A stretch of 64,000 nt of DNA from Ariolimax columbianus (lineage: Eukaryota; Mollusca; Gastropoda; Stylommatophora; Arionidae), in contig JAVGWX010000013.1 in assembly GCA_036924085.1 (NCBI GenBank), forward strand, positions 54,065,904-54,129,903. Direction: 5' to 3'. This document shows positions 39,060-54,100 of the stretch, in pieces. A program made the translations under genes and the position numbers. The notes below the pieces were generated by a model. It was not told the origin of the DNA. It saw nothing but the letters and a program-made list of their open reading frames with translations, and did no database searches. Positions within the stretch are counted from its first letter, which is position 1. Every line of letters begins with the position of its first letter.

Positions 39060-42000
39060 AATTTTACTGACAGAAAAACTAATGTTTCTAAAATTAAAAT
39101 TAAACACGATTTGAAAAAAAGTTGCAAATCATAAGTATAGACAATTTTCAGCCGTTTGAAATGTATTGCAATTTTAACGAACTAATTATGTGGATACGTT
39201 AAAAGCATTTCCACTGACTTTCAAGTAATTTTACTGACAAGAAAAACCTAATTTTTTCTAAAATTAAAATTAAACACGATTTGCAAAAAGTTGCAGATCA
39301 TAAGTATAGACAATTTTCAGCCGTTTAAAATGTATTGCAATTTTAAAGCACTAATTATGTGGATAAGTTAAAAGCATTTCCACTGACTTTCAAGTAATTT
39401 TACTGACTAGAAAAAACTAATGTTTCTGAAATCAAATTGAGTAGATGGCAATTTGAAAAAAAGTGGCAGATCATAAGTTTATACAATTTTCAGCCGTTTG
39501 AAATGTATTGCAATTAAACGCACTAATTATTGGATAAGTTAAAAGCATTTCCATTGACTTTCAAGTAATTTTACTGACAAGAGAAACTAATGTTTCTAAA
39601 ATTAAAATTGGAGTAGAAGGCGATTTGAAAAAAAAGTGGCAGATCATAAGTTTATACAATTTTCAGCCGTTTGAAATGTATTGCAATTTAAACGCACTAA
39701 TTATGTGGATATGTTAAAAGCATTTCCATTGACTTTCAAGTAATTTACTGACAAGAAAAACTAATGTTCTAAAATTAAAATAAAACACGATTTCAAAAAA
39801 AGTTGCAAATCATAAGTATAGACAATTTTCAGCCGTTTGAAATGTATTTCAATTTAACGAATTAATTATGTGCATAAGTTAAAAAATTTTCCACTGACTT
39901 TCAAGTAATTTTACTGACAAGAGAAAACTAATGTTCTAAATTAAAATTGAGTAGAAAGGCGATTTGAAAAAAAAGTGGCAGATCATAAGTTTATACAATT
40001 TTCAGCCGTTTTGAAATGTATTGCAATTTAAACGCACTAGATATGTGGATAAGTTAAAAGCATTTCCATTGACTTTCAAGTAATTTTACTGACAAGAAAA
40101 ACTAATGTTCTAAAATTAAAATTAAACACGATTTGAATAAAAGTTGCAAATCATAAGTATAGACAATTTTCAGCCGTTTGAAATGTATTTCAATTTTAAC
40201 GAACTAATTATGTGGATAAGTTAAAAGCATTTCCACTGACTTTCAAGTAATTTTACTGACAAGAGAAACTAATGTTTCTGAAATTAAACTTGAGTAGAAG
40301 GCGATTGAAAAAAAAGTGGCAGATCATAAGTTTATACAATTTTCAGCCGTTTGAAATGTATTGCAATTTAAACGCACTAATTATGTGGATAAGTTAAAAG
40401 CATTTCCATTGACTTTCAAGTAATTTTACTGACAAGAAAAACTAATGTTTCTAAAATTAAAATTAAACACGATTTGAAAAAAAGTTGCAAATCATAAGTA
40501 TAGACAATTTTCAGCCGTTTGAAATGTATTGCAATTTTAACGAACTAATTATGTGGATACGTTAAAAGCATTTCCACTGACTTTCAAGTAATTTTACTGA
40601 CAAGAAAAACTAATTTTTCTAAAATTAAAATTAAACACACGATTGCAAAAAGTTGCAGATCATAAGTATAGACAATTTTCAGGCCGTTTAAAAATGTATT
40701 GCAATTTTAAAGCACTAATTATGTGGATAAGTTAAAAGCATTTCCACTGACTTTCAAGTAATTTTACTGACTAGAAAAACTAATGGGGTTTCTGAATCAA
40801 AATTGAGTAGATGGCAATTTGAAAAAAAAGTGGCAGATCATAAGTTTATACAATTTTCAGCCGTTTGAAATGTATTGCAATTTAAACGCACTAATTATTT
40901 GGATAAGTTAAAAGCATTTCCATTGACTTTCAAGTAATTTTACTGACAAGAGAAACTAATGTTTCTAAAATTAAAATTGAGTAGAAGGCGATTTGAAAAA
41001 AAAGTGGCAGATCATAAGTTTATACAATTTTCAGCCGTTTGAAAATGTATTGCAATTTAAACGCACTAATTATGGTGGATAAGTTAAAAGCATTTCCATT
41101 GACTTTCAAGTAATTTTACTGACAAGAAAAACTAATGTTTCTAAAATTAAAATAAAACACGATTTCAAAAAAAGTTGCAAATCATAAGTTTAGACATTTT
41201 CAGCCGTTTGAAGATGTATTTCAATTTTAACGAATTAATTATGTGCATAAGTTAAAAAATTTTCCACTGACTTTCAAGTAATTTTACTGACAAGAGAAAC
41301 TAATGTTTCTAAATTAAAATTGAGTAGAAGGCGATTTGAAAAAAAAGTGGCAGCATCATAAGTTTATACAATTTTCAGCCGTTTGAAATGTATTGCAATT
41401 AAACGCACTAGATATGTGGATAAGTTAAAAGCATTTCCATTGACTTTCAAGTAATTTTACTGACAAGAAAAACTAATGTTTCTAAAATTAAATTAAACAC
41501 GATTTGAAAAAAAGTTGCAAATCATAAGTATAGACAATTTTCAGCCGTTTGGAAATGTATTTCAATTTTAAACGAACTAATTATGTGGATAAGTTAAAAG
41601 CATTTCACTGACTTTCAAGTAATTTTACTGACAAGAGAAACTAATGTTTCTGAAATTAAACTTGAGTAGAAGGCGATTTGAAAAAAAGTGGCAGATCATA
41701 AGTTTATACAATTTTCAGCCGTTTGAAATGTATTTGCAATTTAAACGCACTAATTATGTGGATAAGTTAAAAGCATTTCCATTGACTTTCAAGTAATTTT
41801 ACTGACAAGAAAAACTAATGTTTCTAAAATTAAAATTAAACCGATTTGAAAAAAAGTTGCAAAATCATAAGTATAGACAATTTTCAGCCGTTTGAAATGT
41901 ATTGCAATTTTAACGAACTAATTATGTGGATACGTTAAAAGCATTTCCACTGACTTTCAAGTAATTTTACTGACAAGAAAAACTAATGTTTCTAAAATTT

Positions 42001-42540
42001 GAAAATTAAACACGATTTGCCAAAAGTTGCAGATCAAAAGTATAGACAATTTTCAGCCGTTTAAAATGTATTGCAAATTTTAACGCACTAATTATGTGGA
42101 TAAGTTAAAAGCATTTCCACTGACTTTCAAGTAATTTTACTGACTAGAAAAACTAATGTTTCTGAAATCAAAATTGAGTAGATGGCAATTTGAAAAAAAA
42201 GTGGCAGATCATAAGTTTATACAATTTTCAGCCGTTTGAAATGTATTGCAATTTAAACGCACTAATTATTTGGATAAGTTAAAAGCATTTCCATTGACTT
42301 TCAAGTAATTTTACTGACAAGAGAAACTAATGTTTCTAAAATTAAAATTGAGTAGAAGGCGATTTGAAAAAAAAGTGGCAGATCATAAGTTTATACAATT
42401 TTCAGCCGTTTGAAATGTATTGCAATTTAAACGCACTAATTATGTGGATAAGTTAAAAGCATTTCCATTGACTTTCAAGTAATTTTACTGACAAGAAAAA
42501 CTAAAGTTTCTAAAATTAAAATAAAACACGATTTGAAAAA
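39060..42540 (-). repeat. About 1.37-kb (8-monomer) tandem module, about 2.5 copies
   Basis: Rare variants recur at about 1.37 kb: GTGCATAAG at about 39872 and 41242, CACTAGATATGTGG at about 40035 and 41407, and CTGAAATTAAACTTGAG at about 40280 and 41652. The changed stretch TAATTTTTTC near 39250 lines up with TAATTTTTC near 40613. Boundaries are approximate. Confidence 0.75.
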
Positions 42541-45500
42541 AAGTTGCAAATCATAAGTATAGACAATTTTCAGCCGTTTGAAATGTATTTCAATTTTAAC
42601 GAACTAATTATGTGGATAAGTTCAAAAGCATTTCCACTGACTTTCAAGTAATTTTACTGACAAGAAAAACTAATGTTTCTAAAATTAAACTTGAGTAGAA
42701 GGCGATTTGAAAAAAAAGCGGCAGATCATGTTTATACAATTTTCAGCCGTTTGAAATGTATTGCAATTTAACGCACTAATTATGTGGGATAAGTTAAAAG
42801 CATTTCCATTGACTTTCAAGTAATTTTACTGACAAGAAAAACTAATGTGTTCCTAAAATTAAAATAAACACGATTTGAAAAAAAGTTGCAATCATAAGTA
42901 TAGACAATTTTCAGCCGTTTGAAATGTAATTGCAATTTAACGAACTAATTATGTGGATTACGTTAAAAGCATTTCCACTGACTTTCAAGTAATTTTACTG
43001 ACAAGAAAAACTAATGTTCTAAATTAAAATTAAACACGATTTGCAAAAAGTTGCAGATCATAAGTATAGACAATTTTCAGCCGTTTAAAATGTATTGCAA
43101 TTTTAACGCACTAATTATGTGGATAAGTTAAAAGCATTTCCACTGACTTTCAAGTAATTTTACTGACTAGAAAAACTAATGTTTCTGAAATCAAAATTGA
43201 GTAGATGGCAATTTGAAACAAAAGTGGCAGATCATAAGTTTATACAATTTTCAGCCGTTTGAAATGTATTGCAATTTAAACGCACTAATTATGTGGATAA
43301 GTTAAAAGCATTTCCATTGACTTTCAAGTAATTTTACTGACAAGAAAAACTAATGTTTCTAAAATTTAAAATTAAACACGATTTGAAAAAAAGTTGCAAA
43401 TCATAAGTATAGACAATTTTCAGCCGTTTGAAATGTATTGCAATTTTAACGACTAATTATGTGGATACGTTAAAAGCATTCCACTGACTTTCAAGTAATT
43501 TTACTGACAAGAAAAACTAATGTTTCTAAAATTAAAATTAAACACGATTTGCAAAAAGTTGCAGATCATAAGTATAGACAATTTTCAGCCGTTTAAAATG
43601 TATTGCAATTTTAACGCACTAATTATGGGATAAGTTAAAAGCATTTCCACTGACTTTCAAGTAATTTTACTGACTAGAAAAACTAATGTTTCTGAAATCA
43701 AAATTGAGTAGATGGCAATTTGAAAAAAAAGTGGCAGATCATAAGTTTATACAATTTTCAGCCGTTTGAAATGTATTGCAATTTAAACGCACTAATTATG
43801 TGGATAGTTAAAAGCATTTCCATTGACTTTCAAGTAATTTTACTGACAAGAAAAACTAATTTTTCTAAAATTAAAATTAAACACGATTGAAAAAAAGTTG
43901 CAGATCATAAGTATAGACAATTTTCAGCCGTTTGAATGTATTGCAATTTTAACGCACTAATTATGTGGATAAGTTAAAAGCATTTCCACTGACTTTCAAG
44001 TAATTTTACTGACAAGAAAAACTAATGTTTCTGAAATCAAAATTGAGTAGAAGGCGATTTGAAAAAAAAATTGCAGATCATAAGTTTATACAATTTTCAG
44101 CCGTTTGAAATGTATTGCAATTTAAACGCACTAATTATGTGGATAAGTTAAATGCATTTCCATTGACTTTAAGTAATTTTACTGACAAGAAAAACTAATG
44201 TTTCTAAATTAAAATTAAACACGATTGAAAAAAAGTTGCAAATCATAAGTATAGACAATTTTCAGCCGTTTGAAATGTATTGCAATTTTAACGCACTAAT
44301 TATGTGGATAAGATAAAAGCATTTCCACTGACTTTCAAGTAATTTTACTGACTAGAAAAACTAATGTTTCTAAATTAAAATTAAACACGATTTGCAAAAA
44401 GTTGCAAATCATAAGTATAGACAATTTTTCAGCCGTTTGAAATGTATTGCAATTTCAACGCACTAATTATTTGGATAAGTTAAAAGCATTTCCATTGACT
44501 TTCAAGTAATTTTACTGACAAGAGAAACTAATGTTTCTTAAAATTAAAATTTGAGTAGAAGGCGATTTGAAAAAAAAGTGGCAGATCATAAGTTTATACA
44601 ATTTTCAGCCGTTGAAATGTATTGCAATTTAAACGCACTAATTATGTGGATAAGTTAAAAAGCATTTCCAATTGACTTCATGTAATTTTACTGACAAGAA
44701 AAACTAATGTTTCTAAAATTAAAATTAAAACACGATTTCAAAAAAAAGTTGCAAATCATAAGTATAGACAATTTTCAGCGTTTGAAATGTATTTCAATTT
44801 TACGAACTAATTATGTGGATACGTTAAAAGCATTTCCACTTACTTTCAAGTAATTTTACTGACAAGAAAAACTAATGTTTCTAAAATTAAAATTAAACAC
44901 GATTTGCAAAAAGTTGCAGATCATAAGTATAGACAATTTCAGCCGTTTGAAATGTATTGCAATTTTAACGCACTAATTATGTGGATAGTTAAATGCATTT
45001 CCATTGACTTTAAAGTAATTTTACTGACAAGAAAAACTAATGTTTCTAAAATTAAAATTAAACACGATTTGAAAAAAAGTTGCAAATCATAAGTATAGAC
45101 AATTTTCAGCCGTTTGAAATGTATTGCAATTTTAACGCACTAATTATGTGGATAAGTTAAAAGCATTTCCACTGACTTTCAAGTAATTTTACTGACAAGA
45201 AAAACTAATGTTTCTAAAATTAAAATTAAACACGATTTGCAAAAAGTTGCAAATCATAAGTTATAGACAATTTTCAGGCCGTTTGAAATGTATTGCAATT
45301 TCAACGCACTAATTAATTGGATAAGTTAAAAGCATTTCCATTGACTTTCAAGTAATTTTACTGACAAGAGAAACTAATGTTTCTAAAATTAAAATTGAGT
45401 AGAAGGCGATTTGAAAAAAAAGTGGCAGATCATAAGTTATAGACAATTTTCAGCCGTTTAAAATGTATTGCAATTTTAACGCACTAATTATGTGGATAAG

Positions 45501-48500
45501 TTAAAAGCATTTCCACTGACTTTTCAAGTAATTTTACTGACTAGAAAAACTAATGTTTCTGAAATCAAAATTGAGTAGATGGCAATTAGAAAAAAAAGTG
45601 GCAGATCATAAGTTTATACAATTTTCAGCCGTTTGAAATGTATTGCAATTTAAACGCACTAATTATGTGGATAAGTTAAAAGCATTTCCACTGACTTTCA
45701 AGTAATTTTACTGACAAGAGGAAACTAATGTTTCTAAAATTAAACTTGGAGTAGAAGGCGATTTGAAAAAAAAGTGGCAGATCATAAGTTTATACAATTT
45801 TCAGCCGTTTGAAATGTATTGCAATTTAAACGCACTAATTATGTGGATAAGTTAAAAGCATTTCCATTGACTTTCAAGTAATTTTACTGACAAGAAAAAC
45901 TAATGTTTCTAAAATTAAAATTAAACACGATTTGAAAAAAGTTGCAGATCATAAGTATAGACAATTTTCAGCCGTTTAAAATGTATTGCAATTTTAACGC
46001 ACTAATTATGTGGATAAGTTAAAAGCATTTCCACTGACTTTCAAGTAATTTTTACTGACTAGAAAAACTAATGTTTCTGAATCAAAATTGAGTAGATGGC
46101 AAATTTGAAAAAAAAGTGGCAGATCATAAGTTTATACAATTTTCAGCCGTTTGAAATGTATTGCAATTTAAACGCACTAATTATGTGGATAAGTTAAAAG
46201 CATTTCCATTGACTTTCAAGTAATTTTACTGACAAGAAAAACTAATGTTTCTAAAATTAAAATTAAACACGATTTGAAAAAAAGTTGCAAATCATAAGTA
46301 TAGACAATTGTTCAGGCCGTTTGAAATGTATTGCAATTTTAACGAACTAATTATGTGGATACGTTAAAAAGCATTTCCACTGAACTTGTCAAGTAATTTT
46401 ACTGACAAGAAAAACTAATTTTTCTAAATTAAAATTAAACACGATTTGCAAAAAGTTGCAGATCATAAGTATAGACAATTTTCAGCCGTTTAAAATGTAT
46501 TGCAATTTTAACGCACTAATTATGTGGATAAGTTAAAAGCATTTCCACTGACTTTCAAGTAATTTTACTGACTAGAAAAACTAATGTTTCTGAAATCAAA
46601 ATTGAGTAGATGGCAATTTGAAAAAAAAGTGGCAGATCATAAGTTTATACAATTTTCAGCCGTTTGAAATGTATTGCAATTTAAACGCACTAATTATTTG
46701 GATAAGTTAAAAGCATTTCCATTGACTTTCAAGTAATTTTACTGACAAGAGAAACTAATGTTTCTAAAATTAAAATTGAGTAGAAGGCGATTTGAAAAAA
46801 AGTGCAGATCATAAGTTTATACAATTTCAGCCGTTGAAATGTATTGCAATTTAAACGCACTAATTATGTGGATAAGTTAAAAGCATTTCCATTGACTTTC
46901 AAGTAATTTTACTGACAAGAAAAACTAATGTTTCTAAAATTAAATAAAACACGATTTCAAAAAAAGTTGCAAATCATAAGTATAGACAATTTTCAGCCGT
47001 TTGAAATGTATTTCAATTTTAACGAATTAATTATGTGCATAAGTTTAAAAGAATTTCCACTGACTTTCAAGTATTTTTACTGACAAGAGAAACTAATGTT
47101 TTCTAAAATTAAAATTGAGGTAGAAGGCGATTTGAAAAAAAAGTGGCAGATCATAAGTTTATACAATTTTCAGCCGTTTGAAATGTATTGCAATTTAAAC
47201 GCACTAGATATGTGGATAAGTTAAAAGCATTTCCATTGGACCTTTCAAGTAATTTTACTGACAAGAAAAACTAATGTTTTCTAAAATTAAAATTAAACAC
47301 GATTTGAAAAAAAGTTGCAAATCATAAGTATAGACAATTTTCAGCCGTTTGAAATGTATTTCAATTTTAACGAACTAATTATGTGGATTAAGTTAAAAGC
47401 ATTTCCACTGACTTTCAAGTAATTTTACTGACAAGAGAAACTAATGTTTCTGAAATTAAACTTGAGTAGAAGGCGATTTGAAAAAAAAGTGGCAGATCAT
47501 AAGTTTATACAATTTTCAGCCGTTTGAAATGTATTGCAATTTAAACGCACTAATTATGTGGATAAGTTAAAAGCATTTCCATTGACTTTCAAGTAATTTT
47601 ACTGACAAGAAAAACTAATGTTTCTAAAATTAAAATTAAACACGATTTGAAAAAAAGTTGCAAATCATAAGTATAGACAATTTTCAGCCGTTTGAAATGT
47701 ATTGCAATTTTAACGAACTAATTATGTGGATACGTTAAAAGCATTTCCACTGACTTTCAAGTAATTTTACTGACAAGAAAAACTAATGTTTCTAAAATTA
47801 AAATTAAACACGATTTGCAAAAAGTTGCAGATCAAAAGTATAGACAATTTTCAGCCGTTTAAAATGTATTGCAATTTTAACGCACTAATTATGTGGATAA
47901 GTTAAAAGCATTTCCACTGACTTTCAAGTAATTTTACTGACTAGAAAAACTAATGTTTCTGAAATCAAAATTGAGTAGATGGCAATTTGAAAAAAAAGTG
48001 GCAGATCATAAGTTTATACAATTTTCAGCCGTTGAAATGTATTGCAATTTAAACGCACTAATTATTTGGATAAGTTAAAAGCATTTCCATTGACTTTCAG
48101 TAATTTTACTGACAAGAGAAACTAATGTTTCTAAAATTAAAATTGAGTAGAAGGCGATTTTGAAAAAAAAGTGGCAGATCATAAGTTTATACAATTTTCA
48201 GCCGTTTGAAATGTATTGCAATTTAAACGCACTAATTATGTGGATAAGTAAAAAGCATTTCCATTGACTTTCAAGTAATTTTACTGACAAGAAAACTAAT
48301 GTTTCTAAAATTAAAATAAAAACACGATTGAAAAAAAGTTGCAAATCATAAGTATAGACAATTTTCAGCCGTTTGAAATGTATTTCAATTTTAACGAACT
48401 AATTATGTGGATAAGTTTAAAAGCATTTCCACTGACTTTCAAGTAATTTTACTGACAAGAAAAACTAATGTTTCTAAAATTAAACTTGAGTAGAAGGCGA

Positions 48501-51100
48501 TTTGAAAAAAAAGTGGCAGATCATGTTTATACAATTTTCAGCCGTTTGAAATGTATTGCAATTAAAACGCACTAATTATGTGGATAAGTTAAAAGCATTT
48601 CCATTGACTTTCAAGTAATTTTACTGACAAGAAAAACTATGTTCTAAAATTAAAATTAAACACGATTTGAAAAAAGTTGCAAATCATAAGTATAGACAAT
48701 TTTCAGCCGTTTGAAATGTATTGCAATTTTAACGAACTAATTATGTGGATACGTTAAAAGCATTTCCACTGACTTTCAAGTAATTTTACTGACAAGAAAA
48801 ACTAATGTTTCTAAAATTAAATTAAACACGATTTGCAAAAAGTTGCAGATCATAAGTATAGACAATTTTCAGCCGTTTAAAATGTATTGCAATTTTAACG
48901 CACTAATTATGTGGATAAGTTAAAAGCATTTCCACTGACTTTCAAGTAATTTTACTGACTAGAAAAACTAATGTTTCTGAAATCAAAATTGAGTAGATGG
49001 CATTTGAAACAAAAGTGGCAGATCATAAGTTTATACAAATTTTCAGCCGTTTGAAATGTATTGCAATTTAAACGCAACTAATTATGTGGATAAGTTAAAA
49101 GCATTTCCATTGACTTTCAAGTAATTTTACTGACAAGAAAAAACTAATGTTTTCTAAAATTAAAATTAAACACGATTGAAAAAAAGTTTGCAAATCATAA
49201 GTATAGACAATTTTCAGCCGTTTGAAATGTATTGCAATTTTAACGAACTATTATGTGGATACGTTAAAAGCATTTCCACTGACTTTCAAGTAATTTTACT
49301 GACAAGAAAAACTAATGTTTCTGAAAATCAAAATGAGTAGATGGCAATTTGAAAAAAAAGTGGCAGATCATAAGTTTATACAATTTTCAGGCCGTTTGAA
49401 ATGTATTGCAATTTAAACGCACTAATTATGTGGATATGTTAAAAGCATTTCCATTGACTTTCAAGTAATTTTACTGACAAGAAAAACTAATTTTCTAAAA
49501 TTAAAATTAAACACGATTTGAAAAAAAGTTGCAGATCATAAGTATAGACAATTTTCAGCCGTTTGAAATGTATTGCAATTTTAACGCACTAATTATGTGG
49601 ATAAGTTAAAAGCATTTCCACTGACTTTCAAGTAATTTACTGACAAGAAAAACTAATGTTTCTGAAATCAAAATTGAGTAGAAGGCGATTTGAAAAAAAA
49701 AATTGCAGATCATAAGTTTATACAATTTTCAGCCGTTTGAAATGTATTGCAATTTAAACGCACTAATTATGTGGATAAGTTAAATGCATTTCCATTGACT
49801 TTAAAGTAATTTTACTGACAAGAAAAACTAATGTTTCTAAAATTAAAATTAAACAACGATTTTGAAAAAAAGTTGCAAATCATAAGTATAGACAATTTTC
49901 AGCCGTTTGAAATGTATTGCAATTTTAACGCACTAATTATGTGGATAAGATAAAAGCATTTCCACTGACTTCAAGTAATTTTACTGACTAGAAAAACTAA
50001 TGTTTCTAAAATTAAAATTAAACACGATTTGCAAAAAGTTTGCAATCATAAGTATAGACAATTTTCAGCCGTTTGAAATGTATTGCAATTTCAACGCACT
50101 AATTATTTGGATAAGTTAAAAGCATTTCCATTGACTTTCAAGTAATTTTACTGACAAGAGAAACTAATGTTTCTAAAATTAAAATTGAGTAGAAGGCGAT
50201 TTGAAAAAAAAGTGGCAGATCATAAGTTTATACAATTTTCAGCCGTTTGAAATGTATTGCAATTTTAAACGCACTAATTATGTGGATAAGTTAAAAGCAT
50301 TTCCATTGACTTTCAAGTAATTTTACTGACAAGAAAAACTAATGTTTCTAAAATTAAAATAAAACACGATTTCAAAAAAAGTTGCAAATCATAAGTATAG
50401 ACAATTTTCAGCCGTTTGAAATGTATTTCAATTTTAACGAACTAATTATGTTGGATACGTTAAAAGCATTTCCACTTACTTTCAAGTAATTTTACTGACA
50501 AGAAAAACTAATGTTTCTAAAATTAAATTAAACACGATTTGCAAAAAGTTGCAGATCATAAGTATAGACAATTTTCAGCCGTTTGAAATGTATTGCAATT
50601 TTAACGCACTAATTATGTGGATAAGTTAAATGCATTTCCATTGACTTTAAAGTAATTTTACTGACAAGAAAAACTAATGTTTCTAAAATTAAAATTAAAC
50701 ACGATTGAAAAAAAGTGCAGAATCATAAGTATAGACAATTTTCAGCCGTTTGAAATGTATTGCAATTTTAACGCACTAATTATGTGGATAAGTTAAAAGC
50801 ATTTCCACTGACTTTCAAGTAATTTTACTGACAAGAAAAACTAATGTTTCTAAAATTAAAATTAAACACGATTTGCAAAAAGTTGCAAATCATAAGTATA
50901 GGACAATTTTCAGCCGTTTGAAATGTATTGCAATTTCCAACGCACTAATTATTTGGATAAGTTAAAAGCATTTCCATTGACTTTCAAGTAATTTTACTGA
51001 CAAGAGAAACTAATGTTTCTAAAATTAAAATTGAGTAGAAGGCGATTTGAAAAAAAAGTGGCAGATCATAAGTATGTGACAATTTTCAGCCGTTTAAAAT
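40300..51100 (-). repeat. About 5.8-kb long-range module, about 2 copies
   Basis: Paired rare variants lie about 5.79-5.80 kb apart: CACTAGATATGTGG (41407, 47207), CTGAAATTAAACTTGAG (41652, 47450), AGATCAAAAGTATAG (about 42034, 47831), AGATCATGTTTATAC (about 42725, 48518) and GAAACAAAAGTGG (about 43215, 49006). Beyond that the spacing drops to about 5.64 kb (GATAAGATAAAAG at 44307 and 49945; TTCCACTTAC at about 44835 and 50470), because the second copy lacks one monomer near 49320. The period is about 34 monomers. Confidence 0.72.
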
Positions 51101-54100
51101 GTATTGCAATTTTAACGCACTAATTATGTGGATAAGTTAAAAGCATTTCCACTGACTTTCAAGTAATTTTACTGACTAGAAAAACTAATGTTTCTGAAAT
51201 CAAAATTGAGTAGATGGCAATTTGAAAAAAAAGTGGCAGATCATAAAGTTTTATACAATTTTCAGCGTTTGAAATGTATTGCAATTAAACGCACTAATTA
51301 TGTGGATAAGTTAAAAGCATTCCATTGACTTTCAAGTAATTTTACTGACAAGAAAAACTAATTTTTCTAAATTAAAATTAAACACGATTTGAAAAAAAGT
51401 TGCAGATCATAAGTATAGACAATTTTCAGCCGTTTGAAATGTATTGCAATTTTAACGCACTAATTATGTGGATAAGTTAAAAGCATTTCCACTGACTTTC
51501 AAGTAATTTTACTGACAAGAAAAACTAATGTTTCTGAAATCAAAATTGAGTAGAAGGCGATTTGAAAAAAAAAATTGCAGATCATAAGTTTATACAATTT
51601 TCAGCCGTTTGAAATGTATTGCAATTTAAACGCACTAATTATGTGGATAAGTTAAAATGCATTTCCATTGACTTTAAAGTAATTTTACTGACAAGAAAAA
51701 ACTAATGTTTCTAAAATTAAAATTAAACACGATTTGAAAAAAAGTTGCAAATCATAAGTATAGACAATTTTCAGCCGTTTGAAATGTATTGCAATTTTAA
51801 CGCACTAATTATGTGGATAAGATAAAAGCATTTCCACTGACTTTCAAGTAATTTTACTGACTAGAAAAACTAATGTTTCTAAAATAAAAAATTAAACACG
51901 ATTTGCAAAAAGTTGCAAATCATAAGTATAGACAATTTTTCAGCCGTTTGAAATGTATTGCAATTTCAACGCACTAATTATTTAAATAAGTTAAAAGCAT
52001 TTCCATTGACTTTCAAGTAATTTTACTGACAAGAGAAACTAATGTTTCTAAAATTAAAATTGAGTAGAAGGCGATTTGAAAAAAAGTGGCAGATCATAAG
52101 TTTATACAATTTCAGGCCGTTTGAAATGTATTGCAATTTAAACGCACTAATTATGTGGATAAGTTAAAAGCATTTCCATTGACTTTCAAGTAATTTTACT
52201 GACAAGAAAAACTAATGTTTCTAAAATTAAAATTAAACACGATTTGAAAAAAAGTTGCAAATCATAAGTATAGACAATTTTCAGCCGTTTGAAATGTATT
52301 GCAATTTTAACGAACTAATTATGTGGATACGTTAAAAGCATTTCCACTGACTTTCAAGTAATTTTACTGACAAGAAAAACTAATGTTTCTAAAATTAAAA
52401 TTAAACACGATTTGCAAAAAGTTGCAGATCATAAGTATAGACAATTTTCAGCCGTTTAAAATGTATTGGCAATTTTAACGCACTAATTATGTGGATAAGT
52501 TAAAAGCATTTCCACTGACTTTCAAGTAATTTTACTGACTAGAAAAACTAATGTTTCTGAAATCAAAATTGAGTAGATGGCAATTTGAAAAAAAAGTGGC
52601 AGATCATAAGTTTATACAATTTTCAGCCGTTTGAAATGTATTGCAATTTAAACGCACTAATTATTTGGATAAGTTAAAAGCATTTCCATTGACTTTCAAG
52701 TAATTTTACTGACAAGAGAAACTAATGTTTCTAAAATTAAAATTGAGTAGAAGGCGATTTGAAAAAAAAGTGGCAGATCATAAGTTTATACAATTTTCAG
52801 CCGTTTGAAATGTATTGCAATTTAAACGCACTAATTATGTGGATAAGTTAAAAGCATTTCCATTGACTTTCAAGTAATTTTACTGACAAGAAAAACTAAT
52901 GTTTCTAAAATTAAAATAAAACACGATTTCAAAAAAAGTTGCAAATCATAAGTATAGACAATTTTCAGCCGTTTGAAATGTATTTCAATTTTAACGAACT
53001 AATTATGTGCATAAGTTAAAAGAATTTCCACTGACTTTCAAGTAATTTTACTGACAAGAGAAACTATGTTTCTAAAATTAAAATTGAGTAGAAGGCGATT
53101 TGAAAAAAAGTGGCAGATCATAAGTTTATACAATTTTCAGCCGTTTGAAATGTATTGCAATTTAAACGCACTAGATATGTGGATAAGTTAAAAGCATTTC
53201 CATTGACTTTCAAGTAATTTTACTGACAAGAAAAACTAATGTTTCTAAAATTAAAATTAAACACGATTTGAAAAAAAGTTGCAAATCATAAGTATAGACA
53301 ATTTTCAGCCGTTTGAAATGTATTTCAATTTTAACGAACTAATTATGTGCCATAAGTTAAAAGAATTTCCACTGACTTTCAAGTAATTTTACTGACAAGA
53401 AAAACTAATGTTTCTAAAATTAAAATTAAACACGATTTGAAAAAAAGTTGCAAATCATAAGTATAGACAATTTTCAGCCGTTTGAAATGTATTGCAATTT
53501 TAACGAACTAATTATGTGGATACGTTAAAAGCATTTCCACTGACTTTCAAGTAATTTTACTGACAAGAAAAACTAATGTTTCTAAAATTAAAATTAAACA
53601 CGATTTGCAAAAAGTTGCAGATCATAAGTATAGACAATTTTCAGCCGTTTAAAATGTATTGCAATTTTAACGCACTAATTATGTGGATAAGTTAAAAGCA
53701 TTTCCACTGACTTTCAAGTAATTTTACTGACTAGAAAACTAATGTTTCTGAAATCAAAATTGAGTAGATGGCAATTTGAAAAAAAAGTGGCAGATCTTAA
53801 GTTTATACAATTTTCAGCCGTTTGAAATGTATTGCAATTTAAACGCACTAATTATGTGGATAAGTTAAAAGCATTTCCATTGACTTTCAAGTAATTTTAC
53901 TGACAAGAAAAACTAATTTTCTAAAATTAAAATTAAACACGATTTGAAAAAAAGTTGCAGATCATAAGTGTAGACAATTTTCAGCCGTTTGAAATGTATT
54001 GCAATTTTAACGCACTAATTATGTGGATAAGTTAAAAGCATTTCCACTGACTTTCAAGTAATTTTACTGACAAGAAAAACTAATGTTTCTGAAATCAAAA

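Noticed and set aside
44904..45092. Open frame of 62 codons
   Set aside because: Same repeat-derived peptide as the others, created by indels near the 44.9-45.0 kb monomers.
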